A stretch of DNA of 45,938 nt from contig CANQSF010000021.1 of NCBI GenBank assembly GCA_947626345.1, positions 1 to 45,938 of the forward strand. Direction: 5' to 3'. This document shows, in pieces, positions 17,460-26,270 of the stretch. Position 1 is the stretch's first letter; each line of letters starts with the position of its first letter. The notes under the pieces are model-generated. The model saw only the letters and a program-made list of their open reading frames with translations, searched no databases and had not been told where the DNA came from. This DNA comes from an uncultured Oscillospiraceae bacterium. GTDB lineage: Bacteria > Bacillota > Clostridia > Oscillospirales > Oscillospiraceae. A program made the position numbers and the translations under genes.

Positions 17460-19445
17460 TCACCGGCCCACCAGCCGGGAATATACACGCTCCGTCAGCA
17501 GGTACACCGCCGCGTACAGCGCCGCGAAGCCCGCCGCCGCGCCCAGGGTGCAGACCAGGAACAGGCCCGTGTCGTGCATGTCCCACAGCTCCAGCAGCCG
17601 GTCCACCAGGGGGAAGGCCGCCGCCATGTGGCACAGGGCGGTGACCAGCGGCAGGAAGAACACCAGCAGGATCTGGCTGCGGATGGACCGGCGGACCAGG
17701 GCGTCGTCCATGCCCACCCTCCGCATGACGGCGAACCGCTCCCGGTCCTCGTAGCCCTCGGACACCTGCTTGTAGTAGATCAGCAGCGCCGCCCCGCCCA
17801 GGAACAGCGTGCCCAGAAACAGCCCCAGGAAAAGCAGCGAGCCGAATTCCACCAGCAGATCGCTCCGGGCCTGCCCGATGCTGGCGCTGCCGTCAGAGAA
17901 GGCCCCCTCATAGACGTGGTCCAAAACATACTGACGGATGACGGCCAGGCACGCCCGGCTGTCCTCCCCGGCGGGCAGGTCGAAGTCCATGTTGTGGTCC
18001 ACGAAGGTGCCGTAGCTGCAGCTGTAATCCGGGTCGGTCTGGCCGTACTCCTCCGCCCGCTGCCGCAGGGCCAGGATGGCCTCGCCGTCCGCCACCACCA
18101 GGGTCCGGGGCATGTCCTCCATGTCCCCGACCCCCAGGGCCCGGCCCAGATACTCCATCACCGGGTCCTCCGGCCCCAGGCCGCCCGCCACGGTGAAGAC
18201 AGCGTCCATGACCGTCAGGGTGTCCTCCGCCCCGTCGGTCAGCACCTCGTCCGGCCCCAGGGACAGCGCCCGGCCGGTGATGGCCTCATAGCCCGCCGCG
18301 TCCACGAAGGCCAGGTCCGTGCTGGTCCTGCCGTCATCCACGCTCCAGCCGTACTCCCAGTAGAGATAGCGCACCGTGTCCTCCGGGTGATAGCCCGCCG
18401 CCACGGCGTCCTCCATTGCCCCGTCCAGCAGCCCGTCCCAGTCGTTTTCCGCCATGCTGCCGAACTGGCACATCACGTCCCGGGTGAAATACCTGCCCAG
18501 GTTGCTCTCCAGCCCCATGCGCAGGCACACCGTGCTGGACACCATCACCAGCACCGCCGTGGACAATATGCAGATGATGGCCAGCCCCGCGGCGTTGCGG
18601 CCCATGCGGTGGATGAGGCCGGACACGGACACGAAGTGCCGGGCCTTGTAATAATACCCCTTCCACCGGCGCAGCAGCTTCAGCGCCGTCACCGTCCCGG
18701 CCAGGAACAGGGCGAAGGTGCCCCCGATCACCAGCAGCACTGCCGCGAAGAACCACAGGATGTCCTCCGGCGTCACGGACCGCATCAGCGCCGGCCGGCC
18801 GATGGCGATGCCGTAGCCCGCCCCCAGCAGGATGACCCCCACCAAGGCGATGAACCACCGGGATTTTGGCTCCTTATCCCCCACATTGCTCTTAATCAGC
18901 AGCTCAGATGGCTTTGTATGCCCCACCCGCACCGCGTTGGCGGCGAAGATCAGCCCCAAAATGAGGGCGAACGCCCCCGCCGTCAGGGCCAGGCACCGGC
19001 CGTAGACCGCCGGCCCGGCGTAGGGCAGGCCCGACAGCTTGGCCAGGATCATCAGCAGCAGCCGGTCCAGCAGCACGCCCACGGCCAGGCCGCCTCCCAC
19101 GCCGATGGCGGCGGTGTACGCCGTCTCCCAGGCCAGCAGCCGGGTCAAATTGGCCCGGTCCAGGCCCAGCACCGCGTACAGGCCGAACTCCCGGCCCCGC
19201 TGCTTCATGAGAAAGCCGTTGGTGTACAGCAAAAATCCGCCGCACACCAGGGCCAGCACCACCGTGCACAGCTGCATGATCAGCCGCACGTCCCCGGGGT
19301 CGGCCATGCCCGCCGGGTCAGCGGTGGTGGCCAGGATGTAAAAGCCCGCCGCGGCTCCGGCCACCGTGAAGAGATAGGGCACGTACAGCCGCCGGTTTTT
19401 CCGGATGCAGTCCCAGGCCAGCCGGGGGTAAAAGCGCTTGTCCAT
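17460..19445 (-). CDS. FtsX-like ABC permease, BceB type
   Basis: Large membrane permease of the peptide-antibiotic sensing and detoxifying type. MDKRFYPRLAWDCIRKNRR is the usual start of BceB-like proteins. Several helices follow, with a FtsX block (GREFGLYAVLGLDRANLTRLL) in the N-terminal half. A large extracellular domain lies between about residues 300 and 510. A second C-terminal helix bundle includes LLIYYKQVSEGYEDRERFAVMRRVG. I choose ATG 19445 because AGGA lies 7 nt before it and it matches the family; a longer start at 19505 near AAGGAGG is possible. The expected ATPase gene (bceA) is absent between the kinase and this permease. Confidence 0.88.
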   Translation of the reverse strand: MDKRFYPRLAWDCIRKNRRLYVPYLFTVAGAAAGFYILATTADPAGMADPGDVRLIMQLCTVVLALVCGGFLLYTNGFLMKQRGREFGLYAVLGLDRANLTRLLAWETAYTAAIGVGGGLAVGVLLDRLLLMILAKLSGLPYAGPAVYGRCLALTAGAFALILGLIFAANAVRVGHTKPSELLIKSNVGDKEPKSRWFIALVGVILLGAGYGIAIGRPALMRSVTPEDILWFFAAVLLVIGGTFALFLAGTVTALKLLRRWKGYYYKARHFVSVSGLIHRMGRNAAGLAIICILSTAVLVMVSSTVCLRMGLESNLGRYFTRDVMCQFGSMAENDWDGLLDGAMEDAVAAGYHPEDTVRYLYWEYGWSVDDGRTSTDLAFVDAAGYEAITGRALSLGPDEVLTDGAEDTLTVMDAVFTVAGGLGPEDPVMEYLGRALGVGDMEDMPRTLVVADGEAILALRQRAEEYGQTDPDYSCSYGTFVDHNMDFDLPAGEDSRACLAVIRQYVLDHVYEGAFSDGSASIGQARSDLLVEFGSLLFLGLFLGTLFLGGAALLIYYKQVSEGYEDRERFAVMRRVGMDDALVRRSIRSQILLVFFLPLVTALCHMAAAFPLVDRLLELWDMHDTGLFLVCTLGAAAGFAALYAAVYLLTERVYSRLVGR

Positions 19446-19558
19446 CGTCCTGTCCTCTGTCCGGGCCTCTCCGGGGGCCCGCTCGTTCCATATCGCCACA
19501 GGCATCGCCCTCCTTCGGCCCCATTATGCGCCGGGAGGGCGGCCGGCGCCATCGCTCC

Positions 19559-19596
19559 GGCTTACACTTTCCGCCCCTGGCTTACGTTCCTGTCAC
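19559..19596. promoter_or_regulatory. Candidate response-regulator box before the permease
   Basis: GGCTTAC occurs twice, at 19559-19565 and 19579-19585, exactly 20 bp apart (two helical turns). The second copy extends to CTTACGTTCCTGTCAC (19581-19596). Two helically phased half-sites are typical of OmpR-type regulators, and Bce operons usually carry one between the kinase and transporter genes. The assignment is inference. Confidence 0.4.
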
Positions 19597-19601
19597 GTTC
19601 C

Positions 19602-20585
19602 TCACTCCACCCCCAGCGGCCGCTCCGTCAGGTCGATGCGCACCTCGGTGCCCTCTCCCGGCCGGGAGCGAAGGGCGATGCCGTGGCCCAGCATCCGGCA
19701 CACCCGCCGGCACAGGTACAGCCCGATGCCCGTGGACCGGCCGTCCCCCTGCCGGCCGTTGAAGCCGGTATAGCCCTTTTCAAACACCATGGGCAGGTCC
19801 TCCGGCGCGATGCCCACCCCCGTGTCCCGGATCACCAGCACCGGCCCCGGCTCGGCGTATATGCGCACGCCGCCCCTGGGGGTGTACTTCAGGGCGTTGG
19901 ACAGCACCTGCTCGATGACGAAGCCCAGCCACTTCTCGTCGGTGAGGACCTGCTCCCGCAGGGGCTCATAGTCCAGCGCCACTCCCCGGCGGATGAACCA
20001 TCCGGCGTATTTCTTCACCGCCCGGCGCACGACGGCGTCCAGCTCGTGCCGGGCGATGACCAGGTCCCGGCCCCCGTCCAGCCGCAGGTAGCCCAGGGCC
20101 ATCTCCGCGTACTGCTCGATGCGAAACAGCTGATTTTTCATCTCTCCCCGGTCCGGCTCGCCGTCGTCCAGCAGCAGGGCCATGCCGGCGATGGGGGTCT
20201 TGATCTGGTGCACCCAGGCGGTGAACCAGTCCAGCCGGTCGGCCATGGCCCGGCCGTCCGCCGCCGCCCGGCGGTCCATCTCGGCGCGCATGGCGGCGAT
20301 GAGCTTCTGGTAGTCCGCCTCCAGTCCGTCCCCCGGCTCCGGCAGCTCCGCCGGCAGCGACACGTCCCGCAGCGCCCTTTCCAGCGCCCGCCGCCGGGCC
20401 CCGTAGCGGACGCATCCTACCGCCAGGCAGCCCAGTCCCGCCGCCGCGCACAGCAGCGCGGCGTAGCCCACCGCCGGCGCCGGCGTCCCCGCCAGATAGG
20501 CCACCAGGGCGAATATCCCCGCGAACAGCGCCAGCAGCGCCGCCGGCCCGGCCGCGCGCCGCAGATAGGCCACAGCCATCTTCAT
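19602..20585 (-). CDS. BceS-type intramembrane-sensing histidine kinase
   Basis: 327 residues. Two transmembrane helices near the N-terminus are separated by only a few residues (ALLALFAGIFALVAYLAG and AALLCAAAGLGCLAVGCV), the layout of intramembrane-sensing kinases. WFTAWVHQIKTPIAGMALL is the H-box with the phospho-accepting His. VIEQVLSNALKYTP (N-box), IRDTGVGIAP and GRSTGIGLYLCRRVC complete the ATPase. It senses through the partner permease in known systems. The start ATG overlaps the response-regulator stop (ATGA), so translation is coupled. Confidence 0.93.
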   Translation of the reverse strand: MKMAVAYLRRAAGPAALLALFAGIFALVAYLAGTPAPAVGYAALLCAAAGLGCLAVGCVRYGARRRALERALRDVSLPAELPEPGDGLEADYQKLIAAMRAEMDRRAAADGRAMADRLDWFTAWVHQIKTPIAGMALLLDDGEPDRGEMKNQLFRIEQYAEMALGYLRLDGGRDLVIARHELDAVVRRAVKKYAGWFIRRGVALDYEPLREQVLTDEKWLGFVIEQVLSNALKYTPRGGVRIYAEPGPVLVIRDTGVGIAPEDLPMVFEKGYTGFNGRQGDGRSTGIGLYLCRRVCRMLGHGIALRSRPGEGTEVRIDLTERPLGVE

Positions 20586-21259
20586 CCCTCCTCCACCATA
20601 TATCCCACGCCCTTTTTCGTCACGATGAACCCCTCCAGGCCCGCCGCCTCCAGCCGCCGCCGGAGCCGGGCCACGTTCACCGTCAGGGTGTTCTCGTCCA
20701 CGAAGCTGTCCGTCTGCCACAGCTTCTCCATCAGCTCCTCCCGGCTCACGATCCGGCCCTTGCCGGCCATGAGGGTCTCCAGGATGCGGTAGTCGTTTTT
20801 CGTCAGCTCGATCCGCTCCCCCCGGAAGGTGAGGGTGGCGTCGGCGGTGTTGAGCACCGCGCCCCGGGCGTGCAGCACCGTCAGGGGCGCCTGGAAGTCG
20901 TAGGCCCGGCGCAGCACCGCCTGCAGCTTCGCCATCAGCACCTCCCGGTCGAAGGGCTTGGGGATGAAGTCGTCCCCGCCCATGTCCATGGCCATGACGA
21001 TGTTCATGTTGTCCGACGCCGAGGACAGAAACACGATGGGCACCTGGGACTCCGCCCGCATCAGCCGGCACCAGTGGTAGCCGTTATAATAGGGCAGGCC
21101 GATGTCCAGCAGCACCAGCTGCGGGGCGAAGGAGCGAAACTGCTCCATCACCCGGCGCAGATCCTCCGCCCGGCAGACCGAAAACCCCCAGCTGGTCAGG
21201 ATGGACTCCAGCCGGGAGGCGATCAGCTCGTCGTCCTCCACCAGGAACACTCTGTACAT
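20582..21259 (-). CDS. OmpR-family response regulator (BceR-like)
   Basis: 225 residues. The receiver has acidic residues in VFLVEDDELIA, the phospho-acceptor in LVLLDIGLPYYNGYHW, and the conserved Lys in GGDDFIPKPFDREVL. A winged-helix DNA-binding domain follows, with ELTKNDYRILETLM and DENTLTVNVARLRRRLE and a C-terminal GVGYMVEE. ATG 21259 has GGAGGTGA just upstream. It is the first gene of the kinase-permease unit; the divergent gene is the hydroxy-acid dehydrogenase. Confidence 0.94.
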   Translation of the reverse strand: MYRVFLVEDDELIASRLESILTSWGFSVCRAEDLRRVMEQFRSFAPQLVLLDIGLPYYNGYHWCRLMRAESQVPIVFLSSASDNMNIVMAMDMGGDDFIPKPFDREVLMAKLQAVLRRAYDFQAPLTVLHARGAVLNTADATLTFRGERIELTKNDYRILETLMAGKGRIVSREELMEKLWQTDSFVDENTLTVNVARLRRRLEAAGLEGFIVTKKGVGYMVEEG

Positions 21260-21353
21260 CCGCCTCACCTCCCCATCCAGTTTACCAGAACGGCCGATCC
21301 TTTTCCACCTCGGCAGCCTAACAATTTTGTCATCTTCCCGCCGCCCCCGGCGA

Positions 21354-21381
21354 TTGACATTTTCCTCGGATACGATATAAT
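21354..21381 (+). promoter_or_regulatory. Promoter of the hydroxy-acid dehydrogenase signalling operon
   Basis: TTGACA (21354-21359), 16-nt spacer, TATAAT (21376-21381), about 60 nt before the start codon. Confidence 0.85.
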
Positions 21382-21442
21382 GAAAATGATATCCTGATCC
21401 TCTGCTTGCCACCTTCCGATCAAAGAAAAAGGAGCGTTGACC

Positions 21443-22462
21443 ATGACTTATAACGAGATCCTCGAGGCTGCCCGGGGCCAGGTAGGCCCTGTGTGCAAGG
21501 CCTGCCCTGTGTGCGACGGCCGCGCCTGCGGCAACGCGGTGCCCGGTCCCGGCTGCAAGGCGCCCAACAACACCGCCGCCCGCAACTACGCCAAGTGGCA
21601 GGAGATCTTCGTGAATATGGATACCCTCTGCCCCAGCCAGCCCATCGACACCGCCTTCCAGCTGTTCGGCCACACCTTCAAGGCCCCTATCTTCCTGGCC
21701 CCTCTGGGCGGGCTGACGCTGCACTATGGCGACAAGCACACCGACTTCACCTACAACTCCATCCTGGTCCCCGCCGCGGCGCAGTACGGCGTAGCCGCCT
21801 TCACCGGCGACGGCATGGACCCGCAGATCATGCTCAGCTCCGTCCAGGATATGATCAAGGTGGACGGCATGGGCATCCCCACCATCAAGCCCTGGAACCT
21901 GGAGGCGGTGTTTGAAAAGCTGGACGTGCTCAACGCCAACGGCATCTTCGCCGCCGCCATGGACGTGGACGGGGCGGGCCTGCCCTTCTTGAAGCAATAC
22001 AACCCCAACGCCGGCAGCAAGTCCGTGGACGAGCTGCGCCAGATCACCGCCTACGCCAGGATGCCCTTCATCGTCAAGGGCATCATGACCCCCCGCGGCG
22101 CGGAGAAGGCCATCGAGGGCGGCGCGGCGGCCATCGTGGTGTCCAACCACGGCGGCCGGGTCCAGGGCGGCGTGCCCTCCACGGCGGAGGTGCTGCCCGC
22201 CATCGCCAAGGCGGTGGACGGCCGCATCCCCATCTTCGTGGACGGCGGCATCCGCTCCGGCGTGGACGTGTTCCGGGCGCTGGCCCTGGGCGCGGACGCG
22301 GTGCTGGTGGGCCGGCCGGTGGTGCCCTTCGTGTACGCCGCCGGGGCCGAGGGCCTGAACGTGTACCTGGATAAGCTCATCGCCGAGCTGAGGGACACCA
22401 TGACCATGTGCGGCACCCCCTCCCTGGCCGACATCGGCCCGGACAACGTCTGCCGCTTTTGA
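21443..22462 (+). CDS. FMN-dependent alpha-hydroxy-acid dehydrogenase with Cys-rich N-terminus
   Basis: 339-residue TIM-barrel flavoenzyme of the lactate/glycolate oxidase family. Flavin and catalytic blocks visible are FKAPIFLAPLGGLTL, PFIVKGIMTPRGAEKAIEGGAAAIVVSNHGGR with the catalytic His, and IPIFVDGGIRSGVDVFRALALGADAVLVGRP. It is shorter than lactate oxidase at the N-terminus. Instead it carries C18, C21, C24, C29 and C38 in a CxxCxxC-type cluster that could bind iron-sulfur. In an anaerobe it is more likely a dehydrogenase than an oxygen-using oxidase. ATG 21443 has GGAG 8 nt upstream. The sensor kinase follows 26 nt later, so the two are probably cotranscribed. Confidence 0.88.
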   Translation: MTYNEILEAARGQVGPVCKACPVCDGRACGNAVPGPGCKAPNNTAARNYAKWQEIFVNMDTLCPSQPIDTAFQLFGHTFKAPIFLAPLGGLTLHYGDKHTDFTYNSILVPAAAQYGVAAFTGDGMDPQIMLSSVQDMIKVDGMGIPTIKPWNLEAVFEKLDVLNANGIFAAAMDVDGAGLPFLKQYNPNAGSKSVDELRQITAYARMPFIVKGIMTPRGAEKAIEGGAAAIVVSNHGGRVQGGVPSTAEVLPAIAKAVDGRIPIFVDGGIRSGVDVFRALALGADAVLVGRPVVPFVYAAGAEGLNVYLDKLIAELRDTMTMCGTPSLADIGPDNVCRF

Positions 22463-22488
22463 GCGGACATCTTGCAAGGAGGACTTTC

Positions 22489-24396
22489 ATGCAGCGGCCC
22501 GATCCGGCGCTGACCGCCGCCTATGACGTCCTGCCCGTAGCGCTGATGCTGGCGGAGCGGGACGGGAGCGGCCAATGGCAGCTAGTATATGAAAATCCGG
22601 CGGCCCAGAGCCTCCCGGATCGGTCTGCCCTGCTCGCGGCCCTGTCCGGCGCGCTGGACGGGACCATGGACGGCCGGGATATGGGCCGGCAGACCGTCGA
22701 GCTGGACGGCCGCCGGCTCACCTCCCGCCTGGCCCCCCGGGAGGACGGGCTGGCGGTGGTGGTCACCCGGGACGAGACCCAGGAGCTGCTGCTGTTCCAG
22801 GAGCGGCTGGAGGCCGCCTCCGCCGCGCTGCGCAGCGCCCTGGACGCGGCCAACGCCGCCAACCAGGCCAAGAGCGACTTTCTCTCCCACATGTCCCACG
22901 ACATCCGCACCCCCCTCAACGCCATCATCGGCATGACCACCATCGCCCGCACCCACGTGGCGGATACGGGCCGGGTGGGAGACTGCCTGGAGAAGATCGA
23001 CCTGTCCAGCCGCCATCTGCTGGGGCTGATCAACGACATCCTGGACATGAGCCGCATCGAGTCGGGCAAGATGACCCTCTCCCCCGAGGAGTTCACCATG
23101 GCCGACTTCATCCACGGGCTCATGGCCGTGTTCCAGCCCCAGGCGGACAAAAAGCGCCAGAAGGTGGACCTGGACTTCACCGGCATCCGCTGCGAGCACA
23201 TCCGGGGCGACCAGCTGCGCATCCAGCAGGTCCTCATCAACATCCTCTCCAACGCGGTGAAGTTCACCCCCGAGGAGGGGGAGATCTCCCTGCGGGTGCG
23301 GGAGACCGGCGAGCGCTACGGCAACACCGGCACATACGCCTATTACGAATTCACCGTCCAGGACACGGGCATCGGCATGAGCCCGGAGTTCCTGGCCCGG
23401 ATCTACCAGCCCTTCGAGCGGGCCGACGGCGTCAACCGCATCGAGGGCACCGGCCTGGGCATGGCCATCACCCGCAACCTGGTGGAGATGATGAACGGCT
23501 CCATCCACATATCCAGCAAGGAGGGCGCCGGCTCCCGGTTCACCGTGACCCTGCCCCTGGAGCAGCTGGACCAGCCGGAGATCGGCTCCCAGGCCCTGCG
23601 GGGCCTGCGGATCCTGGCGGCGGACGAGAGGGGCAGCCTGGAGCACCTGCAGGAGATCGCCCAGGACCTGGGATTGGAGTGCGACGCCTGCGACAGCACC
23701 GTCGCCGCCATGGAGCTGGCCGCCCAGGCCCACATGGAGGGCCGGGACTACTTCGCCATCCTGCTGGCCTGGCGCATGCCCGTGGTGGACGGGGTGAAGG
23801 CCTGCCAGGAGCTGCGGGCCATGCTGGGCGGCGAGATCCCCATCATCCTCACCTCCTCCTACGAGTGGGCCCTCAGCGACGACGAGATGCGCAAATACGG
23901 CATCAGCGCCTTCGTGTCCAAGCCCCTGTTCCGCTCCCGGCTGGCGGAGACGCTGCTGTCCTTCACCGCCGCGGGCAGCCAGGCCGGCGCGGCCGACGGC
24001 GGCGGAGACGACTTCTCCGGCAAGCGCATCCTCCTGGCGGAGGACAACGAGATCAACCAGGAGATCGCCGTGGAGCTGATCAGCATGCAGGGCGCCCAGG
24101 TGGAGTGCGCCGTCAACGGCAGAGAAGCGGTGGAGCTTTTCAGCGCCAGCGACCCCAACTACTACGACCTCATCTTCATGGACCTGCAGATGCCGGTGAT
24201 GGACGGCCTGGCCGCCACCCGGGCCATCCGGGCCCTGCCCCGGACGGACAGCCGCTCCGTGCCCATCGTGGCCATGACCGCCAACGCCTTCGTGGAGGAC
24301 ATCCAGTCCTGCCGCAAGGCCGGCATGGACGGCCACCTGGCCAAGCCCATCAGCCTGCAGCAGCTCACCGACGTGCTCCGGCACTGGCTGGGATAA
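22489..24396 (+). CDS. Hybrid sensor histidine kinase with two receiver domains
   Basis: 635 residues with no transmembrane segment, so it is cytoplasmic. Residues 1-115 resemble a PAS-like sensor. A coiled-coil linker leads to the H-box DFLSHMSHDIRTPLNAIIG (His at about 137). The ATPase shows INILSNAVKFTPEEG, VQDTGIGM and RIEGTGLGMAI. The first receiver (about 373-487) has lost its phospho-acceptor: ILLAWRMPVVDG has Ala427 where Asp is expected. The second (about 512-635) is complete, with LLAEDNEINQE, FMDLQMPVMDG (D565) and HLAKPI. ATG 22489 has AAGGAGG 6 nt upstream. The next gene starts 12 nt after the stop. Confidence 0.94.
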   Translation: MQRPDPALTAAYDVLPVALMLAERDGSGQWQLVYENPAAQSLPDRSALLAALSGALDGTMDGRDMGRQTVELDGRRLTSRLAPREDGLAVVVTRDETQELLLFQERLEAASAALRSALDAANAANQAKSDFLSHMSHDIRTPLNAIIGMTTIARTHVADTGRVGDCLEKIDLSSRHLLGLINDILDMSRIESGKMTLSPEEFTMADFIHGLMAVFQPQADKKRQKVDLDFTGIRCEHIRGDQLRIQQVLINILSNAVKFTPEEGEISLRVRETGERYGNTGTYAYYEFTVQDTGIGMSPEFLARIYQPFERADGVNRIEGTGLGMAITRNLVEMMNGSIHISSKEGAGSRFTVTLPLEQLDQPEIGSQALRGLRILAADERGSLEHLQEIAQDLGLECDACDSTVAAMELAAQAHMEGRDYFAILLAWRMPVVDGVKACQELRAMLGGEIPIILTSSYEWALSDDEMRKYGISAFVSKPLFRSRLAETLLSFTAAGSQAGAADGGGDDFSGKRILLAEDNEINQEIAVELISMQGAQVECAVNGREAVELFSASDPNYYDLIFMDLQMPVMDGLAATRAIRALPRTDSRSVPIVAMTANAFVEDIQSCRKAGMDGHLAKPISLQQLTDVLRHWLG

Positions 24397-24408
24397 GGGG
24401 GGCAGACC

Positions 24409-26265
24409 ATGAGAGCGTACCAGGAGCGATACCTCACCCTGCTGGGCGAGCTGCGCCGGGCCTCGGACCTGCCCTTCGAGCAGATGGACAACGAGGCCTT
24501 CCGCCAGTCCGTGCTCCAGCTGTGCGGCCAGACCCGCCGGCGGCTCACGGAGGGCATGGACCTGCTGCGGCAGGAGCTGTTCCCGGTGCTGGACGATATC
24601 CACTCCGCCTCCCGGCAGGAGCTGGAGGACCTGATCGAGTTCGCCGACCGGCTCATGAGCGTCAACGCCCAGAAGGACACGGCCCTGGCCTGCCGCATCC
24701 ACCAGGCGCTGGTGGACTGCGCCCGCCACAAAAAGGACCGGGATCTGCTGATCCGGGAGCTGTACTGGACGGGCATGAGCCTGCACAACCTGGAGACCAT
24801 GCTCGGCCCCAGCGACGTGCACCTGTATCTGGCCAGGATGCGCATGTGCTTTTCCGAGTGCGCGTCCCACTTCACCACCGATTACGACGACATCACCGAC
24901 CCGGACATCCGGGGCTACGTTCACCGGGCCATGGGCAACATCGCCCTGACCTACCCGGGCAGCGACGACCGCTCCGCCCAGGCGAAGCTGGCGGCGCTGA
25001 AGCGCTCCATCGCCATATTGTCCGACCCGGACGTGCGGGCCAAGACCCCGGAGCTGCCCTGGGAGCGGTATCTGCTGCTCAGCCACCAGGAGCGGACCAC
25101 CCTGATGAACTATCTGCGCAAGGGCGCCTCGGACCCGGACGTGTTCGCCCAGGTGCTGGAATCGGCCCAGATCGTCCAGCGGCGGCAGCAGCGCCTGGCC
25201 CGAGAGCAGGATACGCCCGCTCCCGTCCGGTGGCAGTACGCCTACTTCGCCGCGCTGTACCACTGCGGGGCCATGGACCTGACGGAGTTTCTGGACGTGC
25301 TGTACTCCCTGTCCACCGTCATGCCGGAGAGCGACATGAGCACCCAGAGCATATTCTCTCACCTGGGCGTGCCGGCCCTGTACATGGGATACGCCCGCAC
25401 CATGGGCCTCCAGCAGCTGCGATCCCACGCCGGCCGCATCCGGGCCATGACCCAGCGGATGAGCCGGTGGCTGGCCGGGGTGATCACCGGCGACTATAAC
25501 CAGCTGCTGATGTTCCACCTGCGGCAGCTGCTGTATGTGCACGTGGAGCTGCCCGACTGCATCAGCTTTTTCGACCTGCTGCAAAACGTGTTCGCCGCCC
25601 GCCATCCCACCAGCTACGCCCGGATGTGGCGGGCCAGCCAGATCGCCCGGACCCTCTGCCGCTGGGCGGTGGAGGACTGCCCGGACAAGCTGATCGGCGC
25701 GCTGGGCTGCGCCAGCGCCCGGGAGGTGCGGGACCGGGCTGAGGAGCTGGACGCCTTCGTCGCCACCGCCGGCCGGCTCTACGACGCGGGCATGATCCAC
25801 TTCTTCGACACCATCCTGTTCTCCTGCCGGGGCCTGCTGGAGGAGGAGTTCAGCCTCCTGCAGCTGCACCCCTACATGGGCTCGGAGCTCTTGAAGCAGC
25901 ACCCCTCCGCGGAGGCCTACGCCGACATCGCCTGCGGCCACCACTGCCACTACGACGAAAAGGGCGGCTATCCCATGGGCTTCTCTCCCCGCCGGTCGCC
26001 CCTGCGGGGCCTGATCTACATCATCGCCGTGGCCGACTCCCTGTCCGCCGCCACCGACGTCATCGGCAGCACCTACTCCGAGCCCAAGGACTTCGCCACG
26101 GTCTACGGGGAGCTGCTGGACCGGTCTGGCACCCAGTACGCCCCCTTCGTGGTGGACCTGCTGGCCAGCCCGGAGCGCCGCGCCTTCATGACCGAGGCCC
26201 TGGAGCGCTGGTCCCGGGAGTCCTACCAGGACCTGAACCGCCGCCGGCTGGCGATGGTCACCTAG
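24409..26265 (+). CDS. Degenerate HD-GYP domain protein
   Basis: 618 residues. The first 430 are helical and match nothing I recognise. The C-terminal part follows the HD-GYP cyclic-di-GMP phosphodiesterase pattern: EEEFSLLQLHPYMGSELL, then GHHCHYDEKGGYPMGF, with the HH pair and GYP, then IYIIAVADSLSAATD and a final GTQYAPFVVDLL. The first motif, normally HDIGK, reads YDAGMI (about residue 460). The leading metal-binding His and the Lys are therefore missing, and phosphodiesterase activity is doubtful. It starts 12 nt after the hybrid kinase with a GGGGGG site, so the two probably work together as a signal output. Confidence 0.75.
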   Translation: MRAYQERYLTLLGELRRASDLPFEQMDNEAFRQSVLQLCGQTRRRLTEGMDLLRQELFPVLDDIHSASRQELEDLIEFADRLMSVNAQKDTALACRIHQALVDCARHKKDRDLLIRELYWTGMSLHNLETMLGPSDVHLYLARMRMCFSECASHFTTDYDDITDPDIRGYVHRAMGNIALTYPGSDDRSAQAKLAALKRSIAILSDPDVRAKTPELPWERYLLLSHQERTTLMNYLRKGASDPDVFAQVLESAQIVQRRQQRLAREQDTPAPVRWQYAYFAALYHCGAMDLTEFLDVLYSLSTVMPESDMSTQSIFSHLGVPALYMGYARTMGLQQLRSHAGRIRAMTQRMSRWLAGVITGDYNQLLMFHLRQLLYVHVELPDCISFFDLLQNVFAARHPTSYARMWRASQIARTLCRWAVEDCPDKLIGALGCASAREVRDRAEELDAFVATAGRLYDAGMIHFFDTILFSCRGLLEEEFSLLQLHPYMGSELLKQHPSAEAYADIACGHHCHYDEKGGYPMGFSPRRSPLRGLIYIIAVADSLSAATDVIGSTYSEPKDFATVYGELLDRSGTQYAPFVVDLLASPERRAFMTEALERWSRESYQDLNRRRLAMVT

Positions 26266-26270
26266 AAATG

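Noticed and set aside
17574..20792. Open frame of 1072 codons on the plus strand
   Set aside because: It lies opposite the permease and kinase genes, whose motifs are unambiguous; no ribosome site and no recognisable domain.
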